A stretch of 64,000 nt of DNA from Prostheceraeus crozeri (lineage: Eukaryota > Platyhelminthes > Polycladida > Euryleptidae). The translations under genes and the position numbers were made by a program. Positions 29,101 to 44,100 of the stretch are shown piece by piece. The notes under the pieces are model-generated. The model saw only the letters and a program-made list of their open reading frames with translations. It did not search any database and was not told where the DNA came from. The stretch spans positions 124,001 through 188,000 of the forward strand of contig CAJQUW010007119.1 of NCBI GenBank assembly GCA_907163375.1, in the 5' to 3' direction. Position 1 is the stretch's first letter. Every line of letters starts with the position of its first letter.

Positions 29101-32100
29101 AGCCGGTCCAGTATGAGAAATTACATCGACCTCACCGGTGCCGTTGAGAAATTGCATCGCCGAGTCAGTACCCGTCACCAGCATATGAGCACAGAAAAAA
29201 TTGCGCTGCGATATAAAGTCCAACCTAATGCAATTTGAGAAGTAGAACCGTCAAACTAATTTAACAGGATTAATATTTTGCAATATTATATGCGGCAAAA
29301 TAGTTCAAGGGACACATACTGCATCTGTTGTTATCCTGGTCGTGAGAAGCGTTTGAGAAACGTTTCAACCTTGATTCTCTCGTTTTAAAAAGCTTTATGT
29401 GCCGACATGAATCGACAACATTCAAAGGATATGAACATACCAAAAGCACAAAGCCACACTAGGAAGTTAACAGTAGGATTTCCATTATGCATTATTCATT
29501 TTCAACAGCTGAAGGTCAGTAACCTTAGTGAGAGTAGGTTTTATCTCACAAAGATGTCAGACTCGAACTCTGGAAATCAAGCACTTCCTTGACGACGTGC
29601 GGGAAATGAATAAGTTAACAAAATAACCACTGTTGAAGAGTGGCATAGCTGTTTTTATTGCGTTAGAACTGCCATTTCCGTTACCATAAACTGAGTTGAG
29701 ATAATTTTTAGATGATGGAGTTCAGTAAACATACCTGATTGTACAAATTGATGATAAGACTTTAAAAGTAAATGTCTCATACAGCTTCCGTCCTCATTTG
29801 ATATCCGAATTACACTCGTTCTCTGTAATAAAAGATATAATAATTTCCAATCAAACACAATTGTGAATGACAATGCGATTAAACGGTTGCAAAATATGGC
29901 AAAATGTTTGATTTTTGGGTAAGGCAACAGATTGGTCGTAGTCAATATACACTTTTCTTGCGCTAACGCTTACGAACAGCTTCGCTGGCCATCGTCAGGC
30001 GACTGAAAATAATTACATGCAAACCGATTATTCTGAGTTAAACTTCACTCTCCCAAAATGAATTACATAATAAAATTCGTGAACCTTAAAAGATCGTAGG
30101 CAAAAGAATTCATCCTCTGTCTAAGATCGGAACGAGATTATTACTGGTCGCAAGCGCTAGCGCAAAATATAAGTGTATATTTACTACGACCAGTCTGTTT
30201 CCTCATCCAAAAATGAAATCAAATGGGAGACATTTCCGTTCAACAGCACAATTTACGAACTTAATAAAATGAATCTAGAGGGATTTCTTTCTTCTGTTTG
30301 TGGATGTGATATCGGTTAGTATCGCTTCGAGTTGCCTACACTGAGCTTCTTTCCATTATAATATAACGATCTCATTATAATTTGTCACATGCCGTTATGC
30401 AGTTTTGGCTTTCATATCTCAGCTCTCTCAATTTAGACCCACTGAGCTTTTCATACTACAGGGAATAGCACGCTTGGCCTAAAAATCCGCGGAAATACCA
30501 AAAACCCACTTTTTCATACTACTTATATTCACAGTGTTCGTACTGGCCGATTTCGCATTTTTCGCGCCCCGCCCTGCGATTCGCGCCCCCAACTAATTGG
30601 TCTAAGATACATGTATGCACGAGCGTAAGGTCAATACATACATTTTTCAAACATATATGGAATTCATATAGGCATATTTACGGGTCAATTTCATAGGTCT
30701 ATGACGATTTACAGCATTTATTAGATACCTTTGATGGAGTAGATGAAAACATAATTGATTAATGGATGGCCCTGCATGGAGCAGACAACCATATGATATT
30801 AATGAGATCATATACGAACATATAAGTACGCTATAATGTATTCATTCTAATTCGGTACTATAATATTTCCGCAACGTTGAATCAAATGAGCCTAAGGAAC
30901 CCCGAAAATGCCTTTTCCAGTTCCAATTGGCTAGGATTTGGTTGTGGGGCCTTAGAAAAATGCCCGAAATCACTACAACCAAATCTGGGCCAAATGGAAC
31001 CGAACCAAAGACTAAAATCGGGGTGTTCGGGCCTGTCATACCTGACATTTTCTCGGTGTAGTCAACGTCTTCGTTAAAATAACGTCGCCACACTTTCCAT
31101 CTGGTACTGAAATGTAACATAATAAGCTCCATTAATACACCGTAAGAGTTTATGCCCTATTTTCCTTGTGATTTAAATGAAGAAAAGATCAGAAATGAAA
31201 GTACACATGTAAGTAGTTTCATTCAATCAGGTACATGATGATCGAGCTGTGTTGAATCAAAATGCTGTCTAAAAGCGCTAGGCACTGATAAAGAAAATAT
31301 CACTTCAATTTCTTGGGAGAAATAACTTTCAGTTCTTCATGTGCTTTTCGCTTCAAAGTACTAGTCATGAGCTTCTCAGCTACTGCTCGTTTCTTTTCTT
31401 CCATCTTCTCCTTCTCATCAAGCAGAGCTTTAAGGTGGTCCTCCTCTTCCTTTAATGACCGTAATGCCTCCTCCTGCATTTTCACGAGGCTTTCTTTCCG
31501 TTTCATGATATCGCTGATTCGCTTTTCGTTGTTTTTGAGACCGGACTCTAACTCATTCAGCTTTGAATCATTTTTCTTCTGATTTTCGAAAGTTTTTAAT
31601 ATATCCTTCTCTGCTGCCTCTTCCTCCATCTCGCTCTTCAAACGCAGCTCATATGCTTGTTTGGCTTTGGCAACTTTCTCCAAAAGTGCCTGTGTCACTT
31701 CGAAGTTTCGCGATGAGATATTATTCGATGCCATGGCGCTCTTAATAACGACGATCGCATTTATTGTAGTCGCGGACAGGTTACTCCGTTTCTTTGTCAC
31801 TAGATCAGGCAGCAAACTGAACACCCTCTCCACTTCTGCGTTTCCGTGGGGTAATGTCATCGTGACTCGAGCCAGACGACTCAGAGTTGGCATCTTTGAG
31901 GACATTTTCTGCCAGTATTCTCCAATGTCCATTGGCTTCTCTGTTGTACCTTGGAGGAGTCGAGCTTCAACTTCAAGAGTAGAAATCTCGTTTTGAGGAA
32001 CAATTTGGGGAAAGCACTTCGCAAGAGTCTTCGCCCAGTTCTCCAGATCAGCATCGTTCGAATGATTCAGTTGTCTTCGGAAATCAAGAAATAAAAAACG

Positions 32101-35100
32101 TACCGGACATGGTTCTCTTTGAAGGACAGTCGAAAAAGGAAAGGCAGGATCGAAATTCGACGAGCTTTTAGTCGTCGTAAGCCAGAAACGTTTTGATGAT
32201 CATCTCTCTTTCTATTGCGAGTTGACCAACATATTACGTCCGTAGAATACGCAGTGATGATTACGGTATGTCGTAGTAGGTTTACACATTATTCCTATTT
32301 GTTAGTGTTATGTCAGGAAGGCATTTTCTGGAATAAGAAGGAAAATATTCAATTCTATTACTGTCATCAATCTGATACATAGTCGTAGACACATCTAACA
32401 GTTCCCAGTGATATATTATAGTCAAATATTTTTTGGGGAGCGAAAATATATGGGACAATATTGGGGCGCGAAAATATTTTCGGAATTTTCGCGCCCGCCT
32501 TCATTTTTCGCACATTCGCGCCCGTTTTTACGGAATTCGCGCCCCAGTACGAACACTGTATTCATCGATTTTTTTATGATCTAATTTTGGCTAGCAATTT
32601 TCTAAAGCACGAGTTCTTCAATAGAAAAAAATCAAAATTCAAATGCAATTTTCAATTTCTAAACAAAACACATTCACAGACAGTAACGCGGAAACTTCCA
32701 ACAATAATGCGGAAATTTCTATACATGCGCATCAGTGATAACATTTCAGATAAATGAAAAAGAGAAACACTTTGTATTGTTCATTAACATTTGCATGTGG
32801 TTTCTAATCTGGGCTCGGATTTTTACTTTTTCACATAATTTGACATTTTCCGGAATTTTACATTTCCCCCCTACCCCTATATTTCTTCATTCCATATTTG
32901 CACGAAATACGAGAATGACCATTTCCATCACCAAATCCGCGGAACCGTTTTACTCCCTGATACTATGAATACAAGGATAGCATGGCTATCAAAAAATGTG
33001 TCAATAAATTCAGATGCATGCACATGAACCGCAGGATGCAGTTATCTTCAAGAATTTATGCATTGAAAAGTGTTGAATGAAGCCTATAAATGCTTTCAAT
33101 TTCAACAGACTGAAGGCTCCAGTTGAAATGCATTGGGTTGATGGATAAAGTTCGGCTTAGGTTTAGTTTGCTTGGTTCAAATTTCCTCGTTTTTCGACGT
33201 CTCTGCTTCCACTTTAGTCGAGAGCAATGTCTTCTGAAAAACTAAGTATCACAAGACTTTCTTAAATTGATGCGTGCCATAACGTCCTAGTGGTCGGTCA
33301 CCATTAAATGGCGCATTTCACCGGTGTTGTTATCTATAGCTCTTTTCACAGGCTAAAGTTCGGATCAGTCTTAGTGATGCTTCCATCAATTTTGAATTTG
33401 AATTGCGTCATAAAATTTTGCGAATGCACTGTCTATATTACGATGATGAAAACGTTAACTGGATCTGCTAAAGACGTTTCATCAATTTTAGACTTACCGA
33501 TATATTTTTCCTCTTTGCTCTGTTTCCCTGGACGCTGGATACTCGACCATGCTCCACCGTTCTTTGGATCCGTTCTTCTTGATTCTCTGGATCTACTTCC
33601 ACGCTTGCTGTCACATCTTGGTCCTCGTCAATGTCGCAAGTCGGTGCAACTCTGAAAAGTTGAATTCATTGATCCGATAGGAATCAAAATCTAATTGATT
33701 TCAAATGTGTTGTTATAGTTACATTTAATAAGGTATTTTTTAGGAGCAAATCCTATCAACTTTATAAAAATAGATGGATAGAAATAGATTGGCGCTCCTC
33801 AGAATTTCAAACAGCACCATCGACTGAAACGAAATATCGAAGAATTAAGACTGTTATAACTTACACAGATGGATTTCTCATTGCATGGAAGCCACTTTTC
33901 TTCTTATGAAGACCATAAATTCTCCGCATTTCTTCCTTCTTTTCACTCGTTAAATTTCTTCTGTTGTATTCCATTTTTCTGACAAATTTACACCTCAATG
34001 TAGTCTGAAAATTAAAGTAAAATGAGAAGCATAACTTTTCTGATACATGCTTTATAAATTTTTGACATTTGAACTTGACATGCTAGAGATCAATAAAACT
34101 TCTTTTTACTGTCTTCCATTTTGCACTTGGTTATTACTACTTAAATTGTTTCAGCAACATATTTGATCACTCCGCGGTATCTTAAACTCATCAGTAAAAC
34201 AACCAGATGCTAGATATAAAAATCAAATATTTCTTTACGAAAATATTCATCCTTGTAATCGAATACGCAACATGAGTTTGCATACTGGGACTATTAATGA
34301 TACATTCGTAAAAATGATTAGGAAATTTATACAACAATTAAGATAAAAAAATGAAATTTGTATTTCAGAAAACATTAAATGATTTTGAAAACCTGCATCG
34401 ATTGCCAGAATTGTTAAATCGGTTGATTCTTGTCAGTTCGACAACGGCACCACATGGGCGACAATAATAAAAGTTCAGCAACGAAATTTCATCATAAAAG
34501 GCATTTTAACTTCAATTGTACTATCTTTAACTGAATTATATTTATTTCAAATACATATTGAATATAATTATGTTATTTTTCGACTTCATAATTATTTTTG
34601 ACGTACAAAGAATCGACTCAAATAATCAGAGGAGCTCGAGAGGCTTTGCCAAATAACCGATATCAGAGAACATAAAAATTTACCATGCTCCTCCACTTTT
34701 AATGCTTGACGCTGATTTCTAGATTTCTCTTAAGTTAAAACTTTAGGGAAACCGAGCCTATTCCTCAGCAGAGGATAAATGTAAAAAGCAAAAGAGCTTA
34801 GTTATATGAGGTTTATAAAGTAGAATAGTGAAGTTATCAAAAACACAGAATAATACATGATATTTGAATTTCAGCTTGTTAATGATGTTAAACATCATGG
34901 ACCAAACTAATGAAAGCTATAATCAGAAATAATGCGAGAATTACAGCGATGCACAAAAGTTGAGAAATAGATATGCGAGTATAAGGTGATACTAAAATAA
35001 CTAAGTAATCACACAACTGCATGTTTTGTGAATATTACTAAAGCCGTTATTGTTCTGGCAACTTATTCTGATGAGCTTGCTTCTATTACTCCGTGTTCTC

Positions 35101-38100
35101 GTTCTTTCACCAGATGCGCAAGAAGAGTTGACTTATACGCATTTCAATAGATCCTTCTTCCATAAAATAACACGATTAATGAAAAAGCTTCCTGGAGGTA
35201 TTCACAACGTCTGTTAGTGTTGAAGCATTCAGAGGGCCGTCAAAAAGATTCGACTGAGCTTCATGGAGAGTTGACAATTAGAGGAATATTATAATGTAGG
35301 CCGATTTCTATTATGTTATCTTGGCTGAAGAGACAGATAGGGGGATATAAATTCACAATGACTTATTTATTATACATCTTTAATCCCCGTATCCGTCTGT
35401 TCACTTTCCCATTTCTTTACATGCTATCTTTTTCCGTATTTCTGTTATTGGCTTACTTAGTTGTACAGTAACGACTTATGCACCTTTTTCTGTACTGTTA
35501 ATTACTTTGTTGAAATTCCTTTATCATCCCCTTTTTTTCTTTCTTTGCATTTGATCATCTGCTATATAGGCCCTGTTGCATAGGCGAGTCCTCCCAAGCT
35601 TTGAATAAATAATACGTTGCTGATGGTCGATGACACCTATAAATATCGCACAAAATTGCATGTTTAGTTAATAATCAATGAAAGATAGGCGGCATCTAAT
35701 AAAACTCTCGGTGCTCGATTACAGATTGCAAGGCCAAGGACTTGACACTATGCCACGAAGACTGAAGTCTTCTCCGGCATTTGGGGTAAGATTAGCTGGT
35801 TGACGTCATTGGCCACTGAATAATGGACATACCAAAAACTAACCAAAGAAAAGACCATGCCATGCTTTGCATTAAATAAAATGAATTGAATGAGATGGAT
35901 GTCTGTCTATGTTCATCACGCAACAATCATGTTCATAACCATTGTCAAAGACATTGATGTACATGTGCATATGTAAGTAGTACATGACTAACTCGCGCGA
36001 CCTGGCCTAAGTTGATAAATCATATAGTGACAGTTTCACTAGGAAAGTATATGTATATACCACACAATGAGTGGTGAAACCCTAAAAGGACAGATATTCA
36101 ATGATACTTTTGCAATCACTTCGTAAAATGATTAACTCACCCACGTTCCATCTCGATCCATCAACATTGGATACGCCCTCCGAATAGCCTCTCCAATAGC
36201 AGAAAGCTGCTTTCTGGACAGATAACTGAAAATGAGGGGTAACACGTTTAATGATCGGACTCATTCTGCAAAGATGTCTGACTATAATTGCTTCGGTGGA
36301 GAAAGCGATCTTATTACTCAGTGGAGCAACTGGTCCACATAACCAAGGCGCTCATGCATTAAATAATGTGATACAGCAAATGCTGCACCCAAAAGGACCT
36401 CAGTCATCAGTTGAGCGCCATCTCTCACGCAGATTTCGACCCACTAAGCTCATTATCTCTCAGTAAGCTCAGTATTAGGATGATGGGTCCGCAACAGCTA
36501 TTGCGCCTAATTCCTTAACACCAGGGTCATCACTTCACCGATCACAAATTTATAGGAGGCCCATACGTTACATTTTCTGGGGCCCATTTCAGTTTTGATA
36601 CGATTTTGAGCAATCCAAGAGTCAATTTCAAGTAGTTACGAATCTTTATGTGCCGACACGCTCTAGGCCCTATGATGAGAATAAAAATACATTGATTATT
36701 AATGCACTAAGGACACAGATCACAATTAATTAGATCTGAAATATGTTGAGTCAAAGTACCTACCGCAGACAAAAAACCTCCAGCCTTTTGGGAGTATAAC
36801 TAGTATAACTTTTATGTTTTTAAAGCGCCGCAGACAAAGCCACCCTTTTGGGAGTATAACTAGTTGAACTTTTATGTCTATGAAGCGCCGCAGGTGAAAC
36901 CTCCAGCCATTTGGGAACATAACTAGTAGAATTTTGATGCTCTTAAATCGCTGAAGACAAGACCACCTTTTTCGGGAGTATAACTAGTTGAACTTTTATG
37001 TCTATGAAGCGCCGCAGGCGAAACTTCCAGGGGTGACCGCAGAGAAACAGTGTTAGATAGTGAGGGTGAATCTTGCTGTTTGAGATTTGTCAGCCTAACA
37101 GTATTTCTTTGGGGTCGCCCCAGGCTTTTGGGAGTGCAACTAGTAGAATTTTTGCTTTTAAAGCTCCTTCTCTACGACTTTCTATCTGAAAGGCCCGTTC
37201 TCATCCTCCTTCCATCTGAAGGGATCCCCGTTCTCATCCACCTTCCATCTGAAGGGGTCCCGTTCTCATCCTCCTTCCATCTGAAGGGGTCCCGTTCTCA
37301 TCCTCTTTCCATCTTCATAAGGATAAAGCCAAAACCTCTGCAGATAATATGATCCACGGCTGAGTTAATATAGTTCATAATGAGTTCCAATCTCGACCAT
37401 GCGCACCTGATGTGTGAAGGCTTGCCGTCTAAACAAGAGATTATCAGTCATTGTCAATACGGACATCTTGCGAAAGTAATTTTGTGAACTGCTTCACATC
37501 AGTCAAAAGCAGTTCACAAAATTACCTTTGCAATTAAAAGAAAGTGCCAAAGAGACTTAAAGTTACCAAAAGACTCAGGAAAACCTCTACTATCATCTTT
37601 GTAATACAGATAAATATACGAATTCCTTCTTATCATCCAGTTTGTCAAATTTTCTATAGAGCTCTGTTTTGTGTCTTAATGAATTTTCTAAACTCATCTC
37701 TGTTTTACAGTCAGCTGTGGCTGCTTTGCCAAATAAATGCAAAATAATATCATTATTATCTTATCAGAATGCCCTTGCTAATGTTAAGTTCACTTTCCTT
37801 CCGTCCAGAAACAAAGTAGGTACCTTAACTTTCGACTTAATGCTGAACGTTAGTCTAGACATCCAATATACCGCTTTTTCTCAACGCCGCGGCGTTAATT
37901 TACCATCGCCTACTTTTAAGTGCAGCGTTCATTGAATTGTACGATTTTTCACTTATTAGATTTTTCCAATTGAATAACAAAATTATTGGGGTCTATGAGC
38001 TTTACGGAAAAGCATCAATAACAGCTGAAAATTAATCTAGTATTCATCCTGCTTCATTTATTCATTGACTACTAGACGTGATGTTTTCGACGTCGAATGA

Positions 38101-41100
38101 AAGCAGCGTGGAACTAATGTCTTGGAATTTGCGGTGCAACAGTTGTATGTCAACATTGAACTTGAATCATAAACTGGCTCAGTCCTCGATGGTGCAGGAA
38201 GCTCTATAAGTTACCGAATCTTTTTCTAATTCAGATTCTGGTGCTGATGACATAAAATTAGATGCATTGATTGGAGTGTAGGTTAAGTGTCACGATTTTA
38301 TCACTTGTGTTAGACTTCTTTTGTCACAATATAGACTACAAACAGCGCAATGTTATTGAGCATTCCAGCAACGGTTGATAACTATGAGTATACCCTTGTT
38401 TTTTAGCTCTGTGGACGATAGTGCATTGCAATTGGTCTTTCCTCTCTAATTTTCGTGCCATTGGAAATGCGGCGTTTATTTAAGTGTTGATGACCTCTCA
38501 GCTGGTGCGCTCATCAGAGATGCGGCGTTAATTAAAATGTTGATCTCTCAGCTGGTGCGCTTATTAGAGGGCGGCGTTTATTGAAGTGTTGATGACCTCT
38601 CAGCTGGGGCGTTTATTAAAGTATTGATGACCTCTCAGCTGGTGTGCTGATTTGAGGGTGGCGTTTATTAAAAATGTTGATCTCTCAGCTGGTGCGCTTA
38701 TTAGAGGGCGGCGTTTATTGAAGTGTTGGATGACCTCTCAGCTGGGGCGTTTATTAAAGTATTGATGACCTCTCAGCTGGTGTGCTGATTTGAGGGTGGC
38801 GTTTATTAAAATGTTGACCTCCCAGCTAATGCGCTTATCAGAGATGCGCCGTTTATTAAAAATATTGACCTCTCAGCTGGTGTGCTTATAAGAGGGCGTT
38901 GTTTATTAGAGCAAATAAGGTAATAGGTGAGAAGATTCAGGACAACCAAATACAAAGAAATCTATTTTTTTTGAAGTTCGGATTTTTTAATGCACTCTCA
39001 GTGGAGTAAAGACTAAACAATGCAATAATCAGGACTAAAACACATTCAAAACAAAAAGTAGCGAAGCTTTCACCCCACACTGACGACGCTCTTACCCGCT
39101 TTCCTCATATTTAGACACATGATCCACAAGTGGACGAAGGAAATTAATGCAGAATGTGAAGTTCTTCTTCAGTTTATCAGCATCGTCAGGTGTTCGTATT
39201 GCAGAAATCTGAGATTTGACATAGGGATCTAGGTCTGGCAACCGAAAGTTAGCTGGCCATCTACAATTTGCAAGAGCAGTAAAGTCCGCAAAAGTGATGT
39301 GCAACCTCTCTTTCTGACAATATCGCAATCCATCGTCATCTTCGATCACAACATCACCATCAGTTTTGAGAATCAGTGGAAAATCAGGAGGAAGTCCCAG
39401 CATTCTGAGTCCTGAAAAATAAAAATTAAGGATCAAAACTGTCTATATTAAAATTGCTGTTATCATCGGAAAATTTCGGCTTTTCGGAAAGACGCTGATC
39501 AATTTTGACCGAAAGATTAGCCGACAGTTAACTATCGGGAAATTCTATGCTTATTGAATCAGACAGAATCTTCCAATGCATTCGTTTTTGTTTCGAAGTA
39601 TTCTATTCTATTCAAATTCTATGGACTCAGGCATCTACGTACTTTCATCGATATAGTAGTGACTATACCAGTGTGTGGTGATTTATCTGACAACTGCACA
39701 TCGTCATCAAACCACAATGCAGCAGACACTGATAAAGCGAAGAAAAATACCCTTTGAATGCAAAAACGCAAATGAAATCCATCACCACGTACAGTTGTTG
39801 TTTTACTTGGATCGCAGTCATCAAGCAAAAAAAACTATTTCAGATCCACTTTTCATACGGTAATTTCCTAATTATTATTTTCTCCACACATTTCAAACTT
39901 GCTTGTTAAATAACATATCGAATAAATCTGTCAAGAAAAATGTCAATGTCTGAAATAAAACAGGCGCCGCGTGCATCTTATGCCGAGAAGCGTATCATGT
40001 GATCATATTAACAAACCCTACGTGTGTATCTTGAGAGATTTTGTCACATTGATTACATCAGTCTTCCTGATAGTGAGCCTGTGGGTTGCTCGTTGCTTTG
40101 CCGAAGTTTAAGCATTGACCAAACGATAATGGATCATCTATACTTGTTTCTAAGTATCCAACTTTTCTCTGCAGATGATACAACAGCATTCTTGTTGGCC
40201 ATGATAAGACCTCTACCAGTCTACGTTGTGCGGCGGTGAACTGTTGCATTCAGAAGTGTCGGGATTGTCAATTAAACGAGGAAAAGTAATAATTCGGAGG
40301 ATTTGAAATCTACACTTTATCGTTTTTCAAGCAGCGAGCATCTTTGAAGAGCCTGGCAGAAGGCAACACTTCGTGAAAATTCTAAAATCACTGATAATAA
40401 ATCGATGTGCTCTCAACATATTATAGCGTGAGTTTTGCAACGCACTGTTTTCATTTGTGAAAACGTTACATTCAAATAAAGTAAAATTTCAAAGTAAATA
40501 TCAAACACTCATCTGGAAATTCCTTTGATAAAATGAAAGACATTTCCATTACATGCCTTGTGCAATTCTTCAAATATCTTCAGAAAAATATAAAAAACTA
40601 ACATAATATGCAATAACAATAGTTAGAGATGCCATCAAGTGACAATTTGATAGTGTAATCTTCAGGTCTACCCGTGAATATTTCGTCCGATACTACAAAA
40701 GTCAACACGACAGTCATAGAGATTCAAAGCATGGAAAATAATCCTATTGAAGCAAATGAAATTAAATGAAAATCTCCTCAGCCTAAAGGACTTTCGGAGA
40801 GAAAATCCAGTGAATTTGAGGGAAATGCTGGGTGCTAATTTCTCGTCAAAAGAACGCTGTAAATATGGTAAAAGGCATGGACATTGTCACATGTACGTGA
40901 ACTCCAATCAATCAGAGAGGACATTATCATGCCACAATTACGTGACATGCACAAGAAACTGAGAAAATAATCGGAAATTTGTTCCAACTTAGAACGAAAC
41001 ATCTCTTAGCAAAACAAAAACATATTGATTTTTTCGAGCTGTTACTGCTGCCACCTCTAATAAGTAATCTATCATGGCTTCATTAGTTGGTTAAGAAAAA

Positions 41101-44100
41101 GAAAAAATCCATTTATCCCACGAACATTTTTTTAATAGAAGCACAGAGTTTAGGTAATAGTTATTAACAACATTATTCGATAGAAATCATAAACTAAGAT
41201 TGCATCTCAATATTGACTTTAGGGTCTATACTACTCGTACATCTGCATTTAGGGAGTCATCTTCCTTCCCCACAGAATTAGATTGTTTAATCGTGTCACT
41301 TTGCTAGAAGTGCGAACTGATTCAAACAGATGGCACATGCAGGAACTTAATAAGTGGGCAAAAAGAAATTTTTAATACCTTGCAGAGATAGGAAAAATAG
41401 TCGTGCGTCGCTTGCAGATTGCTCTGAATTCCTTTAAAATGCTCCGATCGCCGACTCCTTCAGATTCGAAGAATTCAGATCATTGCGCAAAAGTTTTCTC
41501 GATAATGTTGGGCCCTCCGATCATTTTAAAAAAAGTTAGCAGGCTCATGAAAAAACGTTCACAAACTTCTCTGTAGAACTTGACATCGTCTGTGTCTCTT
41601 TGCTGTGTGATTCGGTTGATAGCAGTCACTGAAACTTTGCACAATTTGGCGTGTTTAATGTTGAACTGGCTGCTTATTGTTCGATTGCTATGACACTTAG
41701 TCAGCATATTGTGCCATTTCAATAGCGTTACATGTTCCAATGCTTCCCTTCTAGTCAAACAGAACAAGAGACGAGCTGTCTAATTCTGTGGCCTTCCCCT
41801 TGCAAATGTATTTCATCATAACTGTTCGGAAGTAATTTAAGCAACTCTCATTTTGATCATGTACTAGAGTAGTAGAGTCTCATGTAGTAGAGTGTCATCG
41901 TAGTTCTATTGTTTACCTCCATTATCCATTTTCCATTTGTCCTCTATTACCATTATCCACTGTGTGTAGTCTCAGATATAATGTAGCATTAGTGCACTTG
42001 CAATCGGTGTAGTAGCATCATTGTATTCCATGTTTTACCTCCACTTTTCCAATTTTTATTCATCGGTCTCCTGTTGTTTTATAATATCCATTTTTAATTT
42101 CCTTAATCTATGGTGACCATTGTCCTATTCTATGTATTTCCACTACCAGCATCTATAGTCGGTAAGGTATATTAGACGTCTGTTTTGAACGTGTATGCGG
42201 CAGTGCTTGGAATCTATAGTATTAGTATATTAACAGCAAGAATGAGCAGTGTTACAAGTCTAAAGATTTCCATTTTTACCAGACATTGGGCCAAAGCTGA
42301 TCAATTTTAATTCGTTGCCACGAGAAAGCTCCATTGAGTTCTTTTAAGAATTGATTAATCCAATGGTTACAGTAGCATTGCATTTGTACACTTGCGGATT
42401 GGAGAACGCCATCATTCCTCATTAGGACTACTTCAATTAATAATTTAAATTAGTAAGCATTGTATTCTATTATAAATGGCTGCTGGGATGATTTTCATCA
42501 TCGCATGAGAATTTTTACAATCAGGTAGGAATCTAAACATTTTCGAATGTTAATAAATGCCATGTTTATCACAAAACATCGAAAATTATACGTATAACCT
42601 ATTTTTGATATCATTATTTGAATTTTATATGAAAACTTGATCATTCCTGGCGAACCTTATTTTTTCGACTAACAGTATATTCAGCTTACCAACTTTAACG
42701 AACTGCTCAAACGGCTTTATCAGAAGATCCCTGACACGACTTCCATCTTCAGTTGATACTCGAAGCACATTATGTCTCTGAAATAATGGCGTAAGCATAT
42801 GACTATGAGTCTCAATGTCACCATCTTCTTCGACTCACCGATATCTCTTGATGCTCTTCGTCACTTTCATAAACTGACACAGTCCTGAAAATGTACGCAC
42901 ATAGCATTCAAGGGTCACCGCTTTTTGAATTCAATAATGATTATAAACAGCATGCTACTTAGCAGCAAGATTATGACAGTATGATTAATGAGTTATGTAT
43001 TTTGGCTATTCAAAATCAGTTTAGGTTGATATTGATAACAGAGGGATACACAAGATCTCTGATGTGAGCACGTATAGGACAACTGACTCCCGAGGAAGAA
43101 TGCTGGGGCTAGATAAGACGAATTATGAGAAAAATGTATGAATTTCATATGACGAAATAGTGAATCCAATACCTGAATGAAAATCAACAAGCCATTAACA
43201 ATTTTCGATTACAAGTTTTAAATCATGGCTCACGCGCTTTTTTCAAAAAGGTCATTCCACGAAATCTCATGACATTCTTGATGATATTCCATAACCTAAA
43301 AATTGCTAGAAATTACAACATAGTTCTAAGAGGCAAATGTCTGATTAACTGCAATATGATTACTTCATATACCGCAGAAATGGATTAGTTTTCAGAGCAC
43401 TTCGGCCTATGCCACGGTTAGAGACCAACATCTATGCAGTTCCTCCCGGTGCGCAACGAAACGTCATTGGTGAAATTATACATGTAATTATACAGTAGGA
43501 GATGAAAGCTTATTCACCGCTTGAAGCTGTTTATCCTAAGGCTCTTTCCTCTTAATCATGAACACTAACTGAAACTCAGGAAACTAACTGTTTCACGCGG
43601 CGATAGCGTAAGGTAGAACGACGCGTCTCCGTTCACAATCCTACTCAAATGCGGCTTCTTGTAGAAAATGATCAATAATAAGAAATGATGAGTCAACACT
43701 ATTTCATGCAAATATATGTTCCTCTTTCATCGGTAGACCATGAATGTAGGTGCAATAAGAAAACGGCACATGTACACGGTGCAGCACATGTATCCTCCGA
43801 ATATTCAAATGATTCATCGTGCATGCCAGTTCTCATAGAAAATGCGCTCATCATTACGGATTCCAAGATGAATTGCATGATGGAAGTCTAAAGAGCTATA
43901 GAAATTTGTGAATTATTTGTTTTCAATTCAATATCTGACTTTTACTTTGTAGCGCTTCGTGTTCAATGCTTGATTTCCATTCTTTTGAAATATACAACTA
44001 TTATTATTATTTATGATACAAAGTTCAAATAATGTGTAACTAATTTCAAAATTTCTTGTCTTAATTCATCAACTTACTTGCAAAATTGAAAGATTTCATA

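Noticed and set aside
41480..41767. 95-codon minus-strand frame as a gene
   Set aside because: No family recognised and no splice borders; kept only as a note.
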